From: Neodontobutis hainanensis
Lineage: Eukaryota; Chordata; Actinopteri; Gobiiformes; Odontobutidae
Direction: 5' to 3'
Length of the DNA: 64,000 nucleotides
Assembly: GCA_024349245.1 (NCBI GenBank)
Contig: JALDNG010000007.1
Location: 2,046,501 to 2,110,500 of the forward strand
In this document: piece after piece, positions 1-10,692 of the stretch
Position numbering within the stretch: the stretch's first letter is position 1
Layout: the number at the start of each line of letters is the position of its first letter
The notes under the pieces: generated by a model
Databases searched by the model: none
What the model saw: only the letters and a program-made list of their open reading frames with translations
What the model was told of the DNA's origin: nothing
Translations under genes and position numbers: made by a program

Positions 1-256
1 TTAGTCCGGGGAAAGTGTCGCTGGATTGACTTGTGGTACTACTTTGTTTTGCGCGTAACCTCCCGCTCCGCCCTTCATTCCGCAGCACACAGCTGCTGTG
101 TTTGAATGCCCCTGCGCACCCGAGGATCAGGGCAAGGAGACCAAAGTGAGGCAGAAGAGGCAGAAGAAGAGGAAGGCGTAAGGAGGCCTGGACAAAACCC
201 GTCCTCGCCTTACGGAGCTCTGTCCACTCTCCCCTCCTGGCCCTGCATGGACAGGG
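1..256 (+). promoter_or_regulatory. rgmb: rgmb 5' UTR / proximal promoter (left-truncated)
   Basis: The GC content is higher than in the rest of the window and CpG dinucleotides are present, as expected around a vertebrate transcription start. No TATA box is obvious. The reading frame of the rgmb start codon is open back to an in-frame TAA at 179-181. Codons just upstream of the ATG (about 242-256) would read P-A-W-T-G, which from memory also precedes the usual start in human RGMB. The true transcription start may lie left of base 1. Confidence 0.4.
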
Positions 257-3200
257 ATGGGGAGAGCCGGATGCCGCGGGGCTGAGCGCCTCGCCTCCCC
301 GTCCACAGTGCGCCGCTTCCGGCCAGTCTTGCTGCTGGTCACCGCTCTCGTCTGCGCTGCACAGCACATTGGTAACTAACTAATTTTGTTGTTCTGCTTC
401 TTCTTTCACTGCATGTGGTGAAATAACATAACTAGTCTACACCCAGGTTAATGTTTAGGCTACTTTCAGTCTGTTGCATAAGCCAGAGAAACATTATTAT
501 TTATTAATCCGTAATTATGTGTGTTTCGCTGATCGGTGTGTTGGGCCTGATAATGGCCCTCTCACCAGCGGCAGTGCAGCAGTCGAAGCACAGATCGAGT
601 TTCTCTCTCCTGGGCCGTCATACTCCTGTCTGCCCCTTAATGGCTCATGAAGCTGGAGAGGAGTGGGTATAGCGTTATCTCAGCTCTTGCGCACAAAGGA
701 CGCTAGAAGTTTAGTTTACATGGTTAAAATAATGTATTACTCTCCAAGCTCAATAATCACGAGAAACCTCTTTTATGGAAGGTTGTGTTCATTTAGTTAC
801 ACAGGTCACTCTAGACTGTCATGACATAGTGTATCAAAGTGATTTAAGTGACATAAAGTAGCTAGTCATATTTAAATGAAGTTGTCCCATGGTGCTTTAT
901 TTAAGGGCAGTGACTGTGTGACAAACAAAGAACTAAAGTCACTTATTGTCAAGAATATTTTGAGATTTTGCACCCAGGCTCCAGGTTTTATTAAAATCAA
1001 TGTGGATAAAATAAGTTAAATCTTTGTGTTTGGAACAAAAAAGCTGAGTGCTGCCTGCTTCTATAAAAGCCTTTGTGCATTTGTGCTGTTTTGCTGTGTA
1101 CTATGGGGGTCGACTGTAGAGTTGCGGCTGTTTTTTAAACAGTCACACCTCCAGTAATTAGTTTAACACAAGAGTTGGACAGAACTGAGTCTGCACTCTG
1201 CTCATGGGAACAGAGACACACTTTCAAGTAACACCCTCTGTTACATGTGTCACCTGTGAATTATTATTATTAGGACGCATAGAGCAAATGTTTTGTAACA
1301 AGACCATCTAGCAGTTATGTTTGTTTAGACTTTTAGACAAGAATGAATTCTTGTCGACACATCGGCATGTTGAGGAGTCTGATGTGAGCTTCTTTAAAGC
1401 TTTGTATCTCCAACTTAGAGAGACGTTTGTGCCATTTGAGTTCAGTGTGGGAGTGCACAACAACATGATCAATAAGCACTTTCAAAAGCCATTCCCTCGC
1501 ACGGGATTATCCCACTAGATCCTAGAACTTCTGTGCGAAGACAAAGAACAGCCGGGTGGAAAGGGAAAAACCTAGCTGCTGGTGCTTTTGACCTTTGTGT
1601 CTGATCATAAAGATAGTGCCTCCAGAGCACAGTGCAGGGAAAAAGAGAGATGGCCAGAGGGTGACTGTATAAAGGGCTTCACCAAGACAATGGAGATTGT
1701 GATAGGGCTTAAGGCTGAAGAGTGATTGTGCTGATGGCAAAAAATGATGAAAAACAACAAATAGACTTGCACAGTATTGAGGTGTTTGAAAAAAAAAGGG
1801 GAAGATTGTGGCGGGACAAGATGTGCCTTTGGCTGACTTTATTGAGTCAATATTATCCCAAAGATGGAAAACCACACTCTGTATAATCAACAGCCCTACT
1901 TCTGTCTTCAAAAAGTCCCCATTCTTTTTTTATTATCATCTTATTACAAATATTTCTTACCTGGCTTTTTTTTTTTTGCGAGTTTAGTCCTGTCTCAATG
2001 TCATCCTGCTAAAAAAATGCTGTGAATGAGTGCTGTTGTGTGAATCATCTTATGATTCTGATACCCTCGGAGAGAATATAAACACAGTCTGATTAGATTG
2101 GGCGCTGTATTAGGGAACAGTGGGCAGACTTATGGAGAGTAGAACCAAGAGACAATGTGTCTTCACTATTCAGAGCCTCTGTACAGCGGCACTTGGCCTG
2201 GCAGGCAGCCTGTGTGCCTCTGTGTCAGTGTCAGTATTTAACAGACAGGAGTGAGATTCTGAAGTGCAGTGTGAGAGAGGTCTGTGTCTGCTCCCTCTTT
2301 CCAAAAATCAGACCACTACTGCCCCCAGATGGTTGAATAAGCCTCAAACACAGACCAAAATCAATTACAATAACCCCTCAAAAGAAGGGAAGGTTGTGAT
2401 GTGAATTCACTGTTCAGTGGATGCTATCTTGATTTTGTTGGATTTCAATAAAAGTGATATATTTTCAGTGATATAGGTTTCCAATAGAAGATTATACTAC
2501 CATTTGAAAATCACTTGATTTTAACAATATTGGAACCAGCATTCTTTATAATATAGCTGTTTTGTTTGTGTGTGTGATAGTGTGCAGCTACACTGCAGAG
2601 CCTCTCTCTGGCCTAATCTAATAGGAGCATGCTGTGACTGATGCATTAGGTCTGGCCGCTAATCTCTCTTGTACTCTAACACGCTCTCTCTCTGATCTAT
2701 GATATAAAAGGCTGCTCTGACCTTTGTTACGTTCAGAAAAGTAATGGGTGCGTAGACACTGTAATCCATCTTTTCATGCAACTAGTATAATGTATTAGTA
2801 TAAGGCCTAAACTCTCTCTTCTCTGGTGCTTACAGTTGAAACAATAATACAGTCAAAGTGTAAATTGGCATGTTTTTGAAAAAAAAAACACAAAAAAAAC
2901 ATAATGCAAAGATAAATGCTACAATGTTCTGTGTGCCATAAATCTTGTGCATCTTTTTCTTTACTCTAGCTATATAAACAGTTTTATCTCTCACATGGAT
3001 AACAGGTTTTTATCTTTCCTGAGTGGCCGCCCTTTGGTTTATTACACATAAAGTTTATTACTCTCACAATATCACTGCAGTTTTGTTCAGTTTGTTATCC
3101 AGAGGTTTGCTTTATTTGAGTTGTATTATGTTTGATTGTAACATATTAACAGCATTGAGTGATCAAAGCATTTTCCCTGTATTGCAACCTTATTTGTCCT

Positions 3201-5791
3201 CTATTATAGTTTGATCTAGTGTTTAGTATCTTCTTTAATAGACTTTGTGCTGTTATATTGCAGGTGCATTGACTAGTGTTGCTCTGTGACAGTATTATTA
3301 TTACACCTTCTGTGTCTCCTACAGGTCAGTGTCAAGTAGCCACTCCTCAGTGTCGCATCCAGAAGTGCACTACAGACTTTGTCTCCTTGACCTCTCACCT
3401 CACGCCAGCTGTGGATGGCTTTCACATTGAATTCTGCAAAGCTTTGCGAGCCTATTCAGCCTGTACACAGAGGACAGCCAAGTCCTGTCGGGGAAACCTG
3501 GTCTTTCACTCAGCCGTGCTTGGCATTTCGGATCTCATGACCCAGAGGAACTGTTCAAGAGATGGCCCTACTTCATCTACACACCCTGAGGCCCACCATG
3601 AACCCTGCAACTACCACAGCCACAGCCAGAATGCCCATGCACACTCCCATGCACACCCCCATACACATTCTCATACTCACAACCATGGCCAAGGCCACTT
3701 CCAGCCTGGCTACTTGTTCTGTGGGCTGTTTGGGGACCCCCATCTCAGGACATTCAAGGACAGCTTTCAGACTTGTAAAGTGGAAGGAGCCTGGCCTCTC
3801 ATTGATAATGACTATCTGTCAGTACAGGTTACTAATGTTCCAGTGGTTACCGGCTCCAGTGCTACTGCAACCAATAAGGTGAGCTCTCTTTTTTGGTAGA
3901 CAGAGAGAAAGTGGCTTTTTGAAAGCTTATTTTATGCTATTTTGGCAGCAGCACTTTCTTAAGTGAGAGCAGATGGTACATTATAATCTAGTTTACTTCT
4001 TTGAGAGAGAGTTTAAATTTCCATAATGACTTATAAGTGGCATTTTCTGCTTTGGAACACAAAGAAGATATCACTTTGACTCTAAATAATCACATATCTT
4101 CTCTGTTTGTCTCTCGGTCTCTTTTAATGTGTCCCGCTTTGCCTTGAACTGTCAAGAAAACAACCCATCTTGTGACTGTCTCTTGTGACTGTAACAGTGT
4201 TGGAAAGCTAGTAGTCAATCGCTGCATTAAGCCCGGCCTCTAATAACATGGAATTAGAAAGATGTGAAAGGTCCCACTGTTTACTTATGTGTGTGTTGAA
4301 TACTTGCTCATAGAAGCTAATAGCTGCAGTTACCAGGGCTCTGTCTTGAGTGAAAAGCTCTTATCCCTGTAAGAAACACACACCTTAATGAATGTATGAG
4401 GAGCCACACATAATCTTTGTGTTGTTAAAGACACTTATGTTGATGTTCTTCTCAATAAACTGCCCTCCAGAATGGTCAGTCCCTTAAATTGTTAAAACAC
4501 ACCCATGTACAACCTGGCACATACATACACACATACAGAAGCAATAGGCTAGTTGTTATACTGTGGAGCTAAAGATTTGACCTTGTGTCAGAGGTGGGGC
4601 AAGTTATTAGTCATGATTATTAGAGACACACACTCTCACACATTAGAGACACACACTCACACACATTAACAGCCCCCCAGGCTTAATGGCCTGCCAGGCC
4701 TCATTCCTCAAGGCTGTCATGTGAACAAAGCAGCCATTCACCGGAACTATGATGCTAGAGCTAACCGTAATGCTCACACCACACCCTGTATACAGCCCTG
4801 CCACTACAAGATCCCACTTTGTGTTTGTATAGCTGTGTCAAATTACACCTTGTTAAAAAGTCATTTAGTAATTTCTCAAATGTAGCACGTGGTGTGATGA
4901 ATGTCAATAACGCACGTATTGAGGGAAGCAGTAAGTAATATGATTGAGAAATATTGTTTATAATTTTAGGGGTGTATTTATGGGAAAACAAAGGTGATGT
5001 TGCAACATGATACTATATTTTTTTATTTTCATCTGTAGATTACTATTATCTTCAAGCCCTTTGAAGGATGCACAGACCAGAGAGTGTACCAGGCTGTCAC
5101 AGACAACCTCCCTGCTGCCTTTGACGACGGCACTGTGAGCAGTGGGGATCCCATTCACTCTTCTGCTGCTACAGAGGGCGGGATGGGGAAGGTCCGGGCG
5201 CTGTGGATCTCTGAGCGCAGCCCAGGGCACCATGTGGAGCTGCATGCTGGCTACATGGGAGTGACAGTGATTGTTCGCCAGCTGGGCCGGTACCTGACTT
5301 TGGCAATCCGGATTCCAGAGGAGTTTGCTCAGGCCTATGATGCCACTCAAGACTTACAGCTATGCCTTAATGGTTGTCCCAACAGTGAGCGCATTGACCA
5401 GAAAGGACATCTGCCCCTGTCCCCTCCAGCACTCGGCCTGCAGCTTCAGCAGCTCCGCAAACCCAGCTATTCTTCATTGACACAAGCCTCCCCATACAGC
5501 AGCCCACATCCTTTCAGTGTGGACGGCGCAAAAGAACACTGCCGGGAGCAGCTTGAGGTGCACGACATTTACTTCCACTCATGCGTGTTTGACCTCTTGA
5601 CCACTGGAGATGCAAACTTCACTGTGGCAGCATACAGTGCACAGAAGGACATGGAAAGTCTTCACCCACACCGGGACAGATGGAGGATCTATCCCCGTGG
5701 TGCTGCCACCTCCACCGTACACACCGATTCACAGCAGACAAAGTTCTTTTGTCTACTCATGCTGTGTGCTTTGAGCATAGCACTGGTTTAA
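257..5791 (+). CDS. rgmb: Repulsive guidance molecule B (RGMB/DRAGON), complete, 3 coding exons
   Basis: Coding exons are 257-371, 3325-3878 and 5039-5791; GT/AG junctions keep frame and give 473 aa. RGM proteins are GPI-anchored BMP co-receptors and neogenin ligands at the cell surface. Residues about 22-36 form the signal-peptide core. The mature part opens with the RGM cysteine motif CRIQKCTTDFVSL. The autocatalytic Gly-Asp-Pro-His site is at D176-P177 (codons from 3735), followed by the partial von Willebrand D domain (HLRTF, FQTCKVEGAWPLIDN). The C-terminus ends in a hydrophobic GPI-attachment tail (FFCLLMLCALSIALV). LTIIF-type and LCLNGCP/SERID segments, plus VFDLLTTGDANFT, point to RGMB rather than RGMA or hemojuvelin. 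ATG 257 is the first in-frame ATG after a stop at 179. Odd point: residues 136-163 carry 12 His in 28 residues, where mammalian RGMB has a shorter linker with an RGD-like stretch. Confidence 0.93.
372..3324 (+). other. rgmb: rgmb intron 1
   Basis: GT (372) to AG (3324), phase 1. It separates the signal-peptide exon from the RGM domain. The sequence is AT-rich with no coding exon I can support; short open frames here have no recognisable product. Confidence 0.8.
3615..3698 (+). other. rgmb: Histidine-dipeptide-rich insert in rgmb
   Basis: This stretch encodes residues 136-163 of RGMB: an alternating His-X tract (HSH, HAHSHAHPHTHSHTHNH) of 12 His in 28 residues, lying between the N-terminal helical RGM domain and the self-cleaving vWF-D-like domain. 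Such tracts bind Zn, Cu or Ni in other proteins. A metal role here is inference. Confidence 0.85.
4618..4668 (+). repeat. Two-unit tandem repeat in rgmb intron 2
   Basis: Two near-identical units of about 23 bp, starting attagagacacacactc, lie in rgmb intron 2 (3879-5038). Nothing else notable was seen in this intron. Confidence 0.6.
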
Positions 5792-7121
5792 CAGCTAATA
5801 AGCAGTAAGCCATTGACATATTGAGGTGTGCTTCTGTGAGTTGAAGGTGTGTGTTTGCACTAGAAAGAAAGTTTTTTTTATTTTTGGGTGAGTATTGATT
5901 CTGAGCACTGAGTCCTTTCTTGGTTCGTGCCCTGAAAGAATATGGCCATATATTGTTGTTTCTAGGCAGCCCCAATGGCAGGAGTAAAACTTTCTTGATG
6001 TTAGGATCAGCCCATTAGAAAAACATGGTTTTTGGCTTTTATGTAATTGACATTGTTTGAACAGAGTGTACAGATCAACACTCCAGTCTGTAAATATATT
6101 ATTTTATGTTTAATGCGCAGTGCATAGTTTTTGTGCTTAGATGTAATTTTTCTTTAATACCTCAGAACGAGGATGTTTGTTTAAAACAAAAGCACTTTAT
6201 TTATTTTTTACAATCCACATCAGTGTTCAATGTCTTCTACCAAAAATAATCAACCTGTAGTTTTGCAAGTTTAAAATACAAGGAGCTGCCATTTTGTTCA
6301 AATGTTTTCCTGTAGCAGCTTTACTCAGTAACCTGTTCAAGTCAATGTGAGTTGTTGTCTTTTGAATGTATTATGGATATTGTCAAAGCCAATGCCATCT
6401 CTTTTGTTGCTGTTGTTTTTATTCTGTGTTTATTACAATGCGTGTGTGAGTGATTTATTAAGTTTGTGAGTTTGGAAGAATTTTATCTGCTGAACAATTG
6501 TAAAAAAGGCCTTTTCTTATTTGGCTCACTGTATTCATGATAGTGTTAAATTGAGCCAACGACAAACGGAGTTTTGCCAGAGGAACAATGAATACAGAAA
6601 TGTCTATGAAGCCAGCACCCCACTCCCTGAATGTTTCAACATTTGCTACTGTAGTTGTTTTACTCCTACTGAGAGAACTTACAAGCTGCTCCTGAGTGGG
6701 AAAACAAAACACTTGAAAACCTCACTTTTAGCTTCTTCATTTGCATTGTGTGAGAAATGTAAGACATTGAGCCTTTAAGATCTGTAACATTTTGTCGATT
6801 GTCCTATTTAATTGGTCAATTACAATTAAGCTTTGTTTATAGCATTTATATCTCTTACATCATGTGTGAATGCCAGTTTAGTGAAGAGTCACTGGTCAGT
6901 GTTGAGAAACTTATTTATGATCGTAGTATCCCGTAGAGGAAGGTAAGTTCTGTATTCTTGCTATTGGATAATAATTTAAAAATTGTCAGATGTGATTGTA
7001 CTTCCACCTAGTGGTACTCTGTTGCTATGTCAGTGTGACTCAATGCGCTCAACAAGGAAAAAAAAAAAGACCAAAAAATAATTTGTGCAAGTGTTTTATT
7101 AAAAAAAACAACAACAATAAA
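5792..7121 (+). other. rgmb: Probable rgmb 3' UTR
   Basis: This is AT-rich non-coding sequence after the TAA of rgmb. An AATAAA at 7116-7121 is a plausible poly(A) signal. No competing plus-strand gene starts before it. The 3' end is inferred. Confidence 0.4.
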
Positions 7122-7196
7122 GCAAAATGACTCTGATTTTTCCTTTTTTTGTTTTTCCTTTAATATTTATGTTAATCCAAAAAAATAGTATTTATT
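7095..7196 (-). terminator. Candidate poly(A) signals for the minus-strand ptcra-like gene
   Basis: TTTATT occurs at 7095-7100 and 7191-7196, which read AATAAA on the minus strand, about 500-600 bp past the ptcra-like stop. They interleave with the rgmb poly(A) candidate at 7116-7121, so the two genes are convergent and their 3' ends probably meet or overlap here. Confidence 0.3.
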
Positions 7197-7698
7197 TTGA
7201 CATTTTCAAGTTGACTAATAAAAATATTTACAAATCAAAAGTGTTTCAAAAGTGAGTTTTAGAAAGTTAGGTACTTATATCAAGGTTTCTTCACTAACCC
7301 ATCTGTGTGAGTTTTCATTTTAATCAGATATATGGTGTTGCCATCTGTGACTGTTTTCAACTGTCAGACTGCAACACCTGTGAGTCGAGAGGAACGCGCC
7401 AAACAAGACCTGCTTCTGCTGAGCGTGTGCCCAATCCTCACGAATCAACTGCCACGACTAGTCACACGCCTTATTTTCTGAAAATGTTGTCACAGTGCCG
7501 ACTTAAACATATTCTTCCTTTTTAATTGGACTTTCGGCCTCCATTCCATCTGAAATGATCAGAGCAAACAAATGCATTGTAGGGACACTTGTACTATTTA
7601 GTATTCAGATCTAAACAGAATTCTTTTACATTACTGCATTCAGAACTACAAATCTTATCTCAATCTAACGCTAGGGTTAACAAAGTAAAAACATGCTA

Positions 7699-9496
7699 TT
7701 ACCACTTAATAACAGCATAAATCGACAGAAGGGTATTAAAGATGACGATCTTCAGCAAAAGCAACCTCGCAGTGAGCAGAATCACTGTGTTTGTCCAGAC
7801 ATCATAACCTGCAATCAAACACAGAGCCTCAAAATAATCTACATTCAGTACATACTACTACATACATTCTTGCAACACATTACATTACCTCTTTCCTCAT
7901 CATCATAACAAGTTGTTGCTTCATCACCTGAAATTGGAAACATTTTAAGGGCATTAAAAAAATAGGACCGAGTACATACTTTTGACTAAATTTTTACACT
8001 CACACTTACACACTTACCTGAAGAACTAATCAGGCGCCCCTTGGTCACTTTGGGGCGTCGCTTGTGATTCACTGAGCAGCGGTACGCAGGCCAGTCATTG
8101 GTGGCCACAGTGATGATTGCCACGGGGCTGTGACCTTGGGGACTGCTGTTTACTATAACACTAAATGGCGACTCTGACATGTAGCCTCCTGATGGAAACT
8201 TCCACCTGACTTCTAGGTGTCCTCTTCTGACATCACTCACCATACAAATCAGCAGGGTCCAGCCCAGCCTGTCCCCTGACAAATGGACTGGAGGAGCTAA
8301 AGCAGTGAACATATTGCCCTTAACCCCTGCAAACACAAAGAGGAAAAGTCATACTGGCAGAATAAGCATTTTCATACACATTGTCAAATATATCAACTCA
8401 ATTGTTTAGATTTACTTCTATACTACTATATTGCAGAATGCACACAAAGTAGCAAAATATGTCAATTATATAGATAGGGTATAACTAAAAATAATATTTA
8501 TTTGTATAGCACTTTTCTTAAAATAGTTACAATGTTTCATTGCAACATGAATAAAAAAACACATAAAAAGACCTTTCAAAGTAAAGGACAATAAAACAAT
8601 AAAACAAATTGAGACAAACAGATAATATAGACACATAAAAGAGTAAATAATAAATAATAAAAGAGTAAAATCAGCAATAAAAAAATAACAGAAATAAAAA
8701 CAGTAGTAATAAATAAAACACAAACAAAGCAATTTCAAAGGCTTTTAGTATTTTGATCTGCCTGAGGTCAGGGACAGGATGTTCCAGGGGGAGGGAACAC
8801 CTGATCACCTCTAGTGGCCCACGTTATGGGGATAATGGGGACGTATGAAGTGAAGGGGTCAGGTAAATAATATGCAGCGAAACCATTAAGGGCTTTAAAA
8901 GTCAGAAAGTCAGCTGCATTTTGAACTAGTGTGAGGCCACATATCAGGTGTTACAATAATACAAATAAAAAAAACATAAATAACCTTTTCTAAATCAGAA
9001 TGAGTTAAAATTATTTGATTGAGTTTCAAATAAAAAAATAAAATTAAAACATGTTTTAACCACATTGCTTATCTCACTGTATAAATAACAACATTATTGT
9101 AACATTTTGTTTATCCAAAAACATTTTCTGTTTACCAAAACTAAAACAGTTTATCATAGATATTAGAGCGACCAATTAAAATTACTTCCAATTTACAATT
9201 GTTAAAATTGAGGTAGTTTTGAGTCCTGTGTCTAGTCTGTGGTAAAATGGATTAGGACATTTAAATGTGTGTCATTTGCACAAAAAAAAAATATAAAACT
9301 AATTATGGGAATCTAATAAAGTGCCAAGCGGGTAAGGTAAATAAAATTATTTTTTTAGTTGTAAGTAGGAATAACAAGCAGGATAATAACCTTGAGATAA
9401 AAACAGGACACAATAAAGTGTAGAGATATCCCGGTTCTTACCTGTCCACAGATATATGATGGGAAGGTAAAGAAGACCCTTTGATGGCTCCGTCAT
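7699..9496 (-). CDS. ptcra: Pre-T-cell receptor alpha-like protein (single Ig C1 domain, TCR-alpha-type TM)
   Basis: Minus-strand exons are 9442-9496, 8018-8326, 7889-7927 and 7699-7808; all introns are phase 1 with GT/AG ends, giving 170 aa. Exon 1 is a signal peptide (hydrophobic LLYLPIIYLW). Exon 2 is one C1-set Ig domain: Cys46 (LLICMV), Trp60 (EVRW), Cys102 in YRCSVNH, and an N-glycosylation site at N78. Exon 3 is a 13-codon acidic connecting peptide with a lone Cys128 (EATTCYDDEE), suited to an interchain disulfide. Exon 4 is a transmembrane helix with Arg149 and Lys154 spaced as in TCR alpha and pTalpha (ARLLLLKIVIFN); the protein ends a few residues later, so there is almost no cytoplasmic tail. 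A private signal exon and no J or V segments argue against the TCR alpha constant gene. The SG-E-T-C connecting-peptide pattern and R-LLLxK transmembrane motif match mammalian PTCRA as I recall it. It would pair with TCR beta in thymocytes. Structure is confident; orthology is inference. Confidence 0.72.
8327..9441 (-). other. ptcra-like intron 1
   Basis: 1.1 kb intron between the signal-peptide exon and the Ig exon. No second Ig or V-type exon was found in it. Much of it is the degenerate repeat described separately, plus AT-rich sequence. Confidence 0.6.
8485..8960. repeat. Probable degenerate interspersed repeat in ptcra-like intron 1
   Basis: The stretch starts with tttgtatagcacttttctt, continues through an A-rich middle, and then has gggctttaaaagtcag and gctgcattttgaactag. 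These phrases resemble a dispersed element common in fish genomes, recalled from memory. No terminal repeats or coding capacity were seen. The family is unassigned. Confidence 0.35.
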
Positions 9497-9973
9497 TTTG
9501 GCTTTAGTAAAGTGACTTTAATGCTGTGTGATCTCTCTCCTGTCGGTGTGCATGCAAACGTGTGTTAAACTAGGGACACTGTTTGACTCTGCAGGAGCAC
9601 CGCATTATGGCATCATATTTCAGTGATGATGATCCTCTCTCACACACACAGGCACCATGTCACGACTGTTAAATCTGAGGTGAGCCACTGATCATATCTA
9701 CTCTATCCCAGTGCATTAGAGTACATCTGCTGTGTCTTTTCAAGAAAACTAATTGACATCAGAACTGAATGTCAAACCTTAACATGATTTTGACCTTCAC
9801 TCATAAACCAAGACTAATTCATACAAATTCATAATCCTAACATTTGTAGCAGGCAAATACTAAAAATGGCCACACTTCCTATGTAAAATACTTTATTCAG
9901 GCCAGGGGCTGTGTAGCAATATGAAGAATATAACCTGCCTGTTTTGCATCTAAAGTAGGGTGAGCTGAAAAGA

Positions 9974-9983
9974 GAAAGTGAAA
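9974..9983 (+). promoter_or_regulatory. ISRE/IRF-like motif
   Basis: GAAAGTGAAA, an exact GAAANNGAAA core, is preceded by another GAAA phased as in IRF arrays (9968-9988 holds three GAAA blocks). It lies 710 bp upstream of the erap2 ATG. ER aminopeptidases are interferon-inducible in mammals; function here is inferred. Confidence 0.4.
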
Positions 9984-10235
9984 GTAAATGATATTCAGGA
10001 AGAGTCAAGCTGAAATGAATGAGGTAAAATATTTTTTTGCTATAGCATTTTTTCTTATTTTAAATCTTAAAAGACACTACAACATTATAGTAGTAGTTTA
10101 GTCAAATGTTTGGTAAACCCCTAAGCAACGAGTCTTCGTTTTAGCCTGTGTCTGTGTAGTCTTATCTCTAAGGAAGCCACACTTTTGCAGCCGTTGTTAC
10201 TGTGCAAGTGCTACAATGAAAATGAAGCTTGTTGC

Positions 10236-10245
10236 TTTCTGTTTC
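10236..10245 (-). promoter_or_regulatory. Second ISRE/IRF-like motif
   Basis: TTTCTGTTTC reads GAAACAGAAA on the minus strand, again an exact GAAANNGAAA core. It lies 448 bp upstream of the erap2 ATG. Confidence 0.35.
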
Positions 10246-10692
10246 CTTCAATGCAAGACATATTGTGACCTAAGAATTTATGTGAAATGTTCATATAGTG
10301 CATTAAGATAGAAAAATACAAGCAATATAGTAGTTTAAATGATAGCCTACATATAGGCCTACCTCCAATGCATAAGGGAAGAAAAGTTTAGACAGCATTT
10401 TGTTTTGTGTAGAAAGCAAGTAAGTTAGCTCTGATGCTAATGGTAAAAGTTTTGCACGCTCTGTTGTCTTAATTCCTTCAATCTACTTTTCTGGCTCATG
10501 GCAGATCGTGATAACTTGCCTCATGCTTGCTTGCCAAACTGGCAGTGTTGTGACAACTGGACAAACAAACTCAGCAGGTATTCAACACTCACATCAGGTG
10601 GCTTGTTTGGACGTGACAGGAGACTTTAATATCAGCTGTCAGATCACCATTGGGGGCTATTCTGTGAGAGCCTGAAGGACATTTGCCCTACA

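Larger units (their letters stand above)
9497..10692. promoter_or_regulatory. Shared divergent intergenic region, ptcra-like / erap2
   Basis: The start codons of the minus-strand ptcra-like gene and the plus-strand erap2 gene are 1196 bp apart, head to head. The region must hold both promoters and 5' UTRs, possibly with a non-coding first exon. It contains two GAAANNGAAA interferon-response-like cores (9974-9983 and 10236-10245). No protein-coding exon was seen. Confidence 0.5.

Noticed and set aside
7699..8326. Ig exon set as the TCR alpha constant (TRAC) gene
   Set aside because: A dedicated in-phase signal-peptide exon lies directly upstream and no J segments are visible. The Ig fold keeps the Cys-Trp-Cys pattern with YRCSVNH, unlike the degenerate TRAC fold. 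The transmembrane similarity fits pTalpha equally well.
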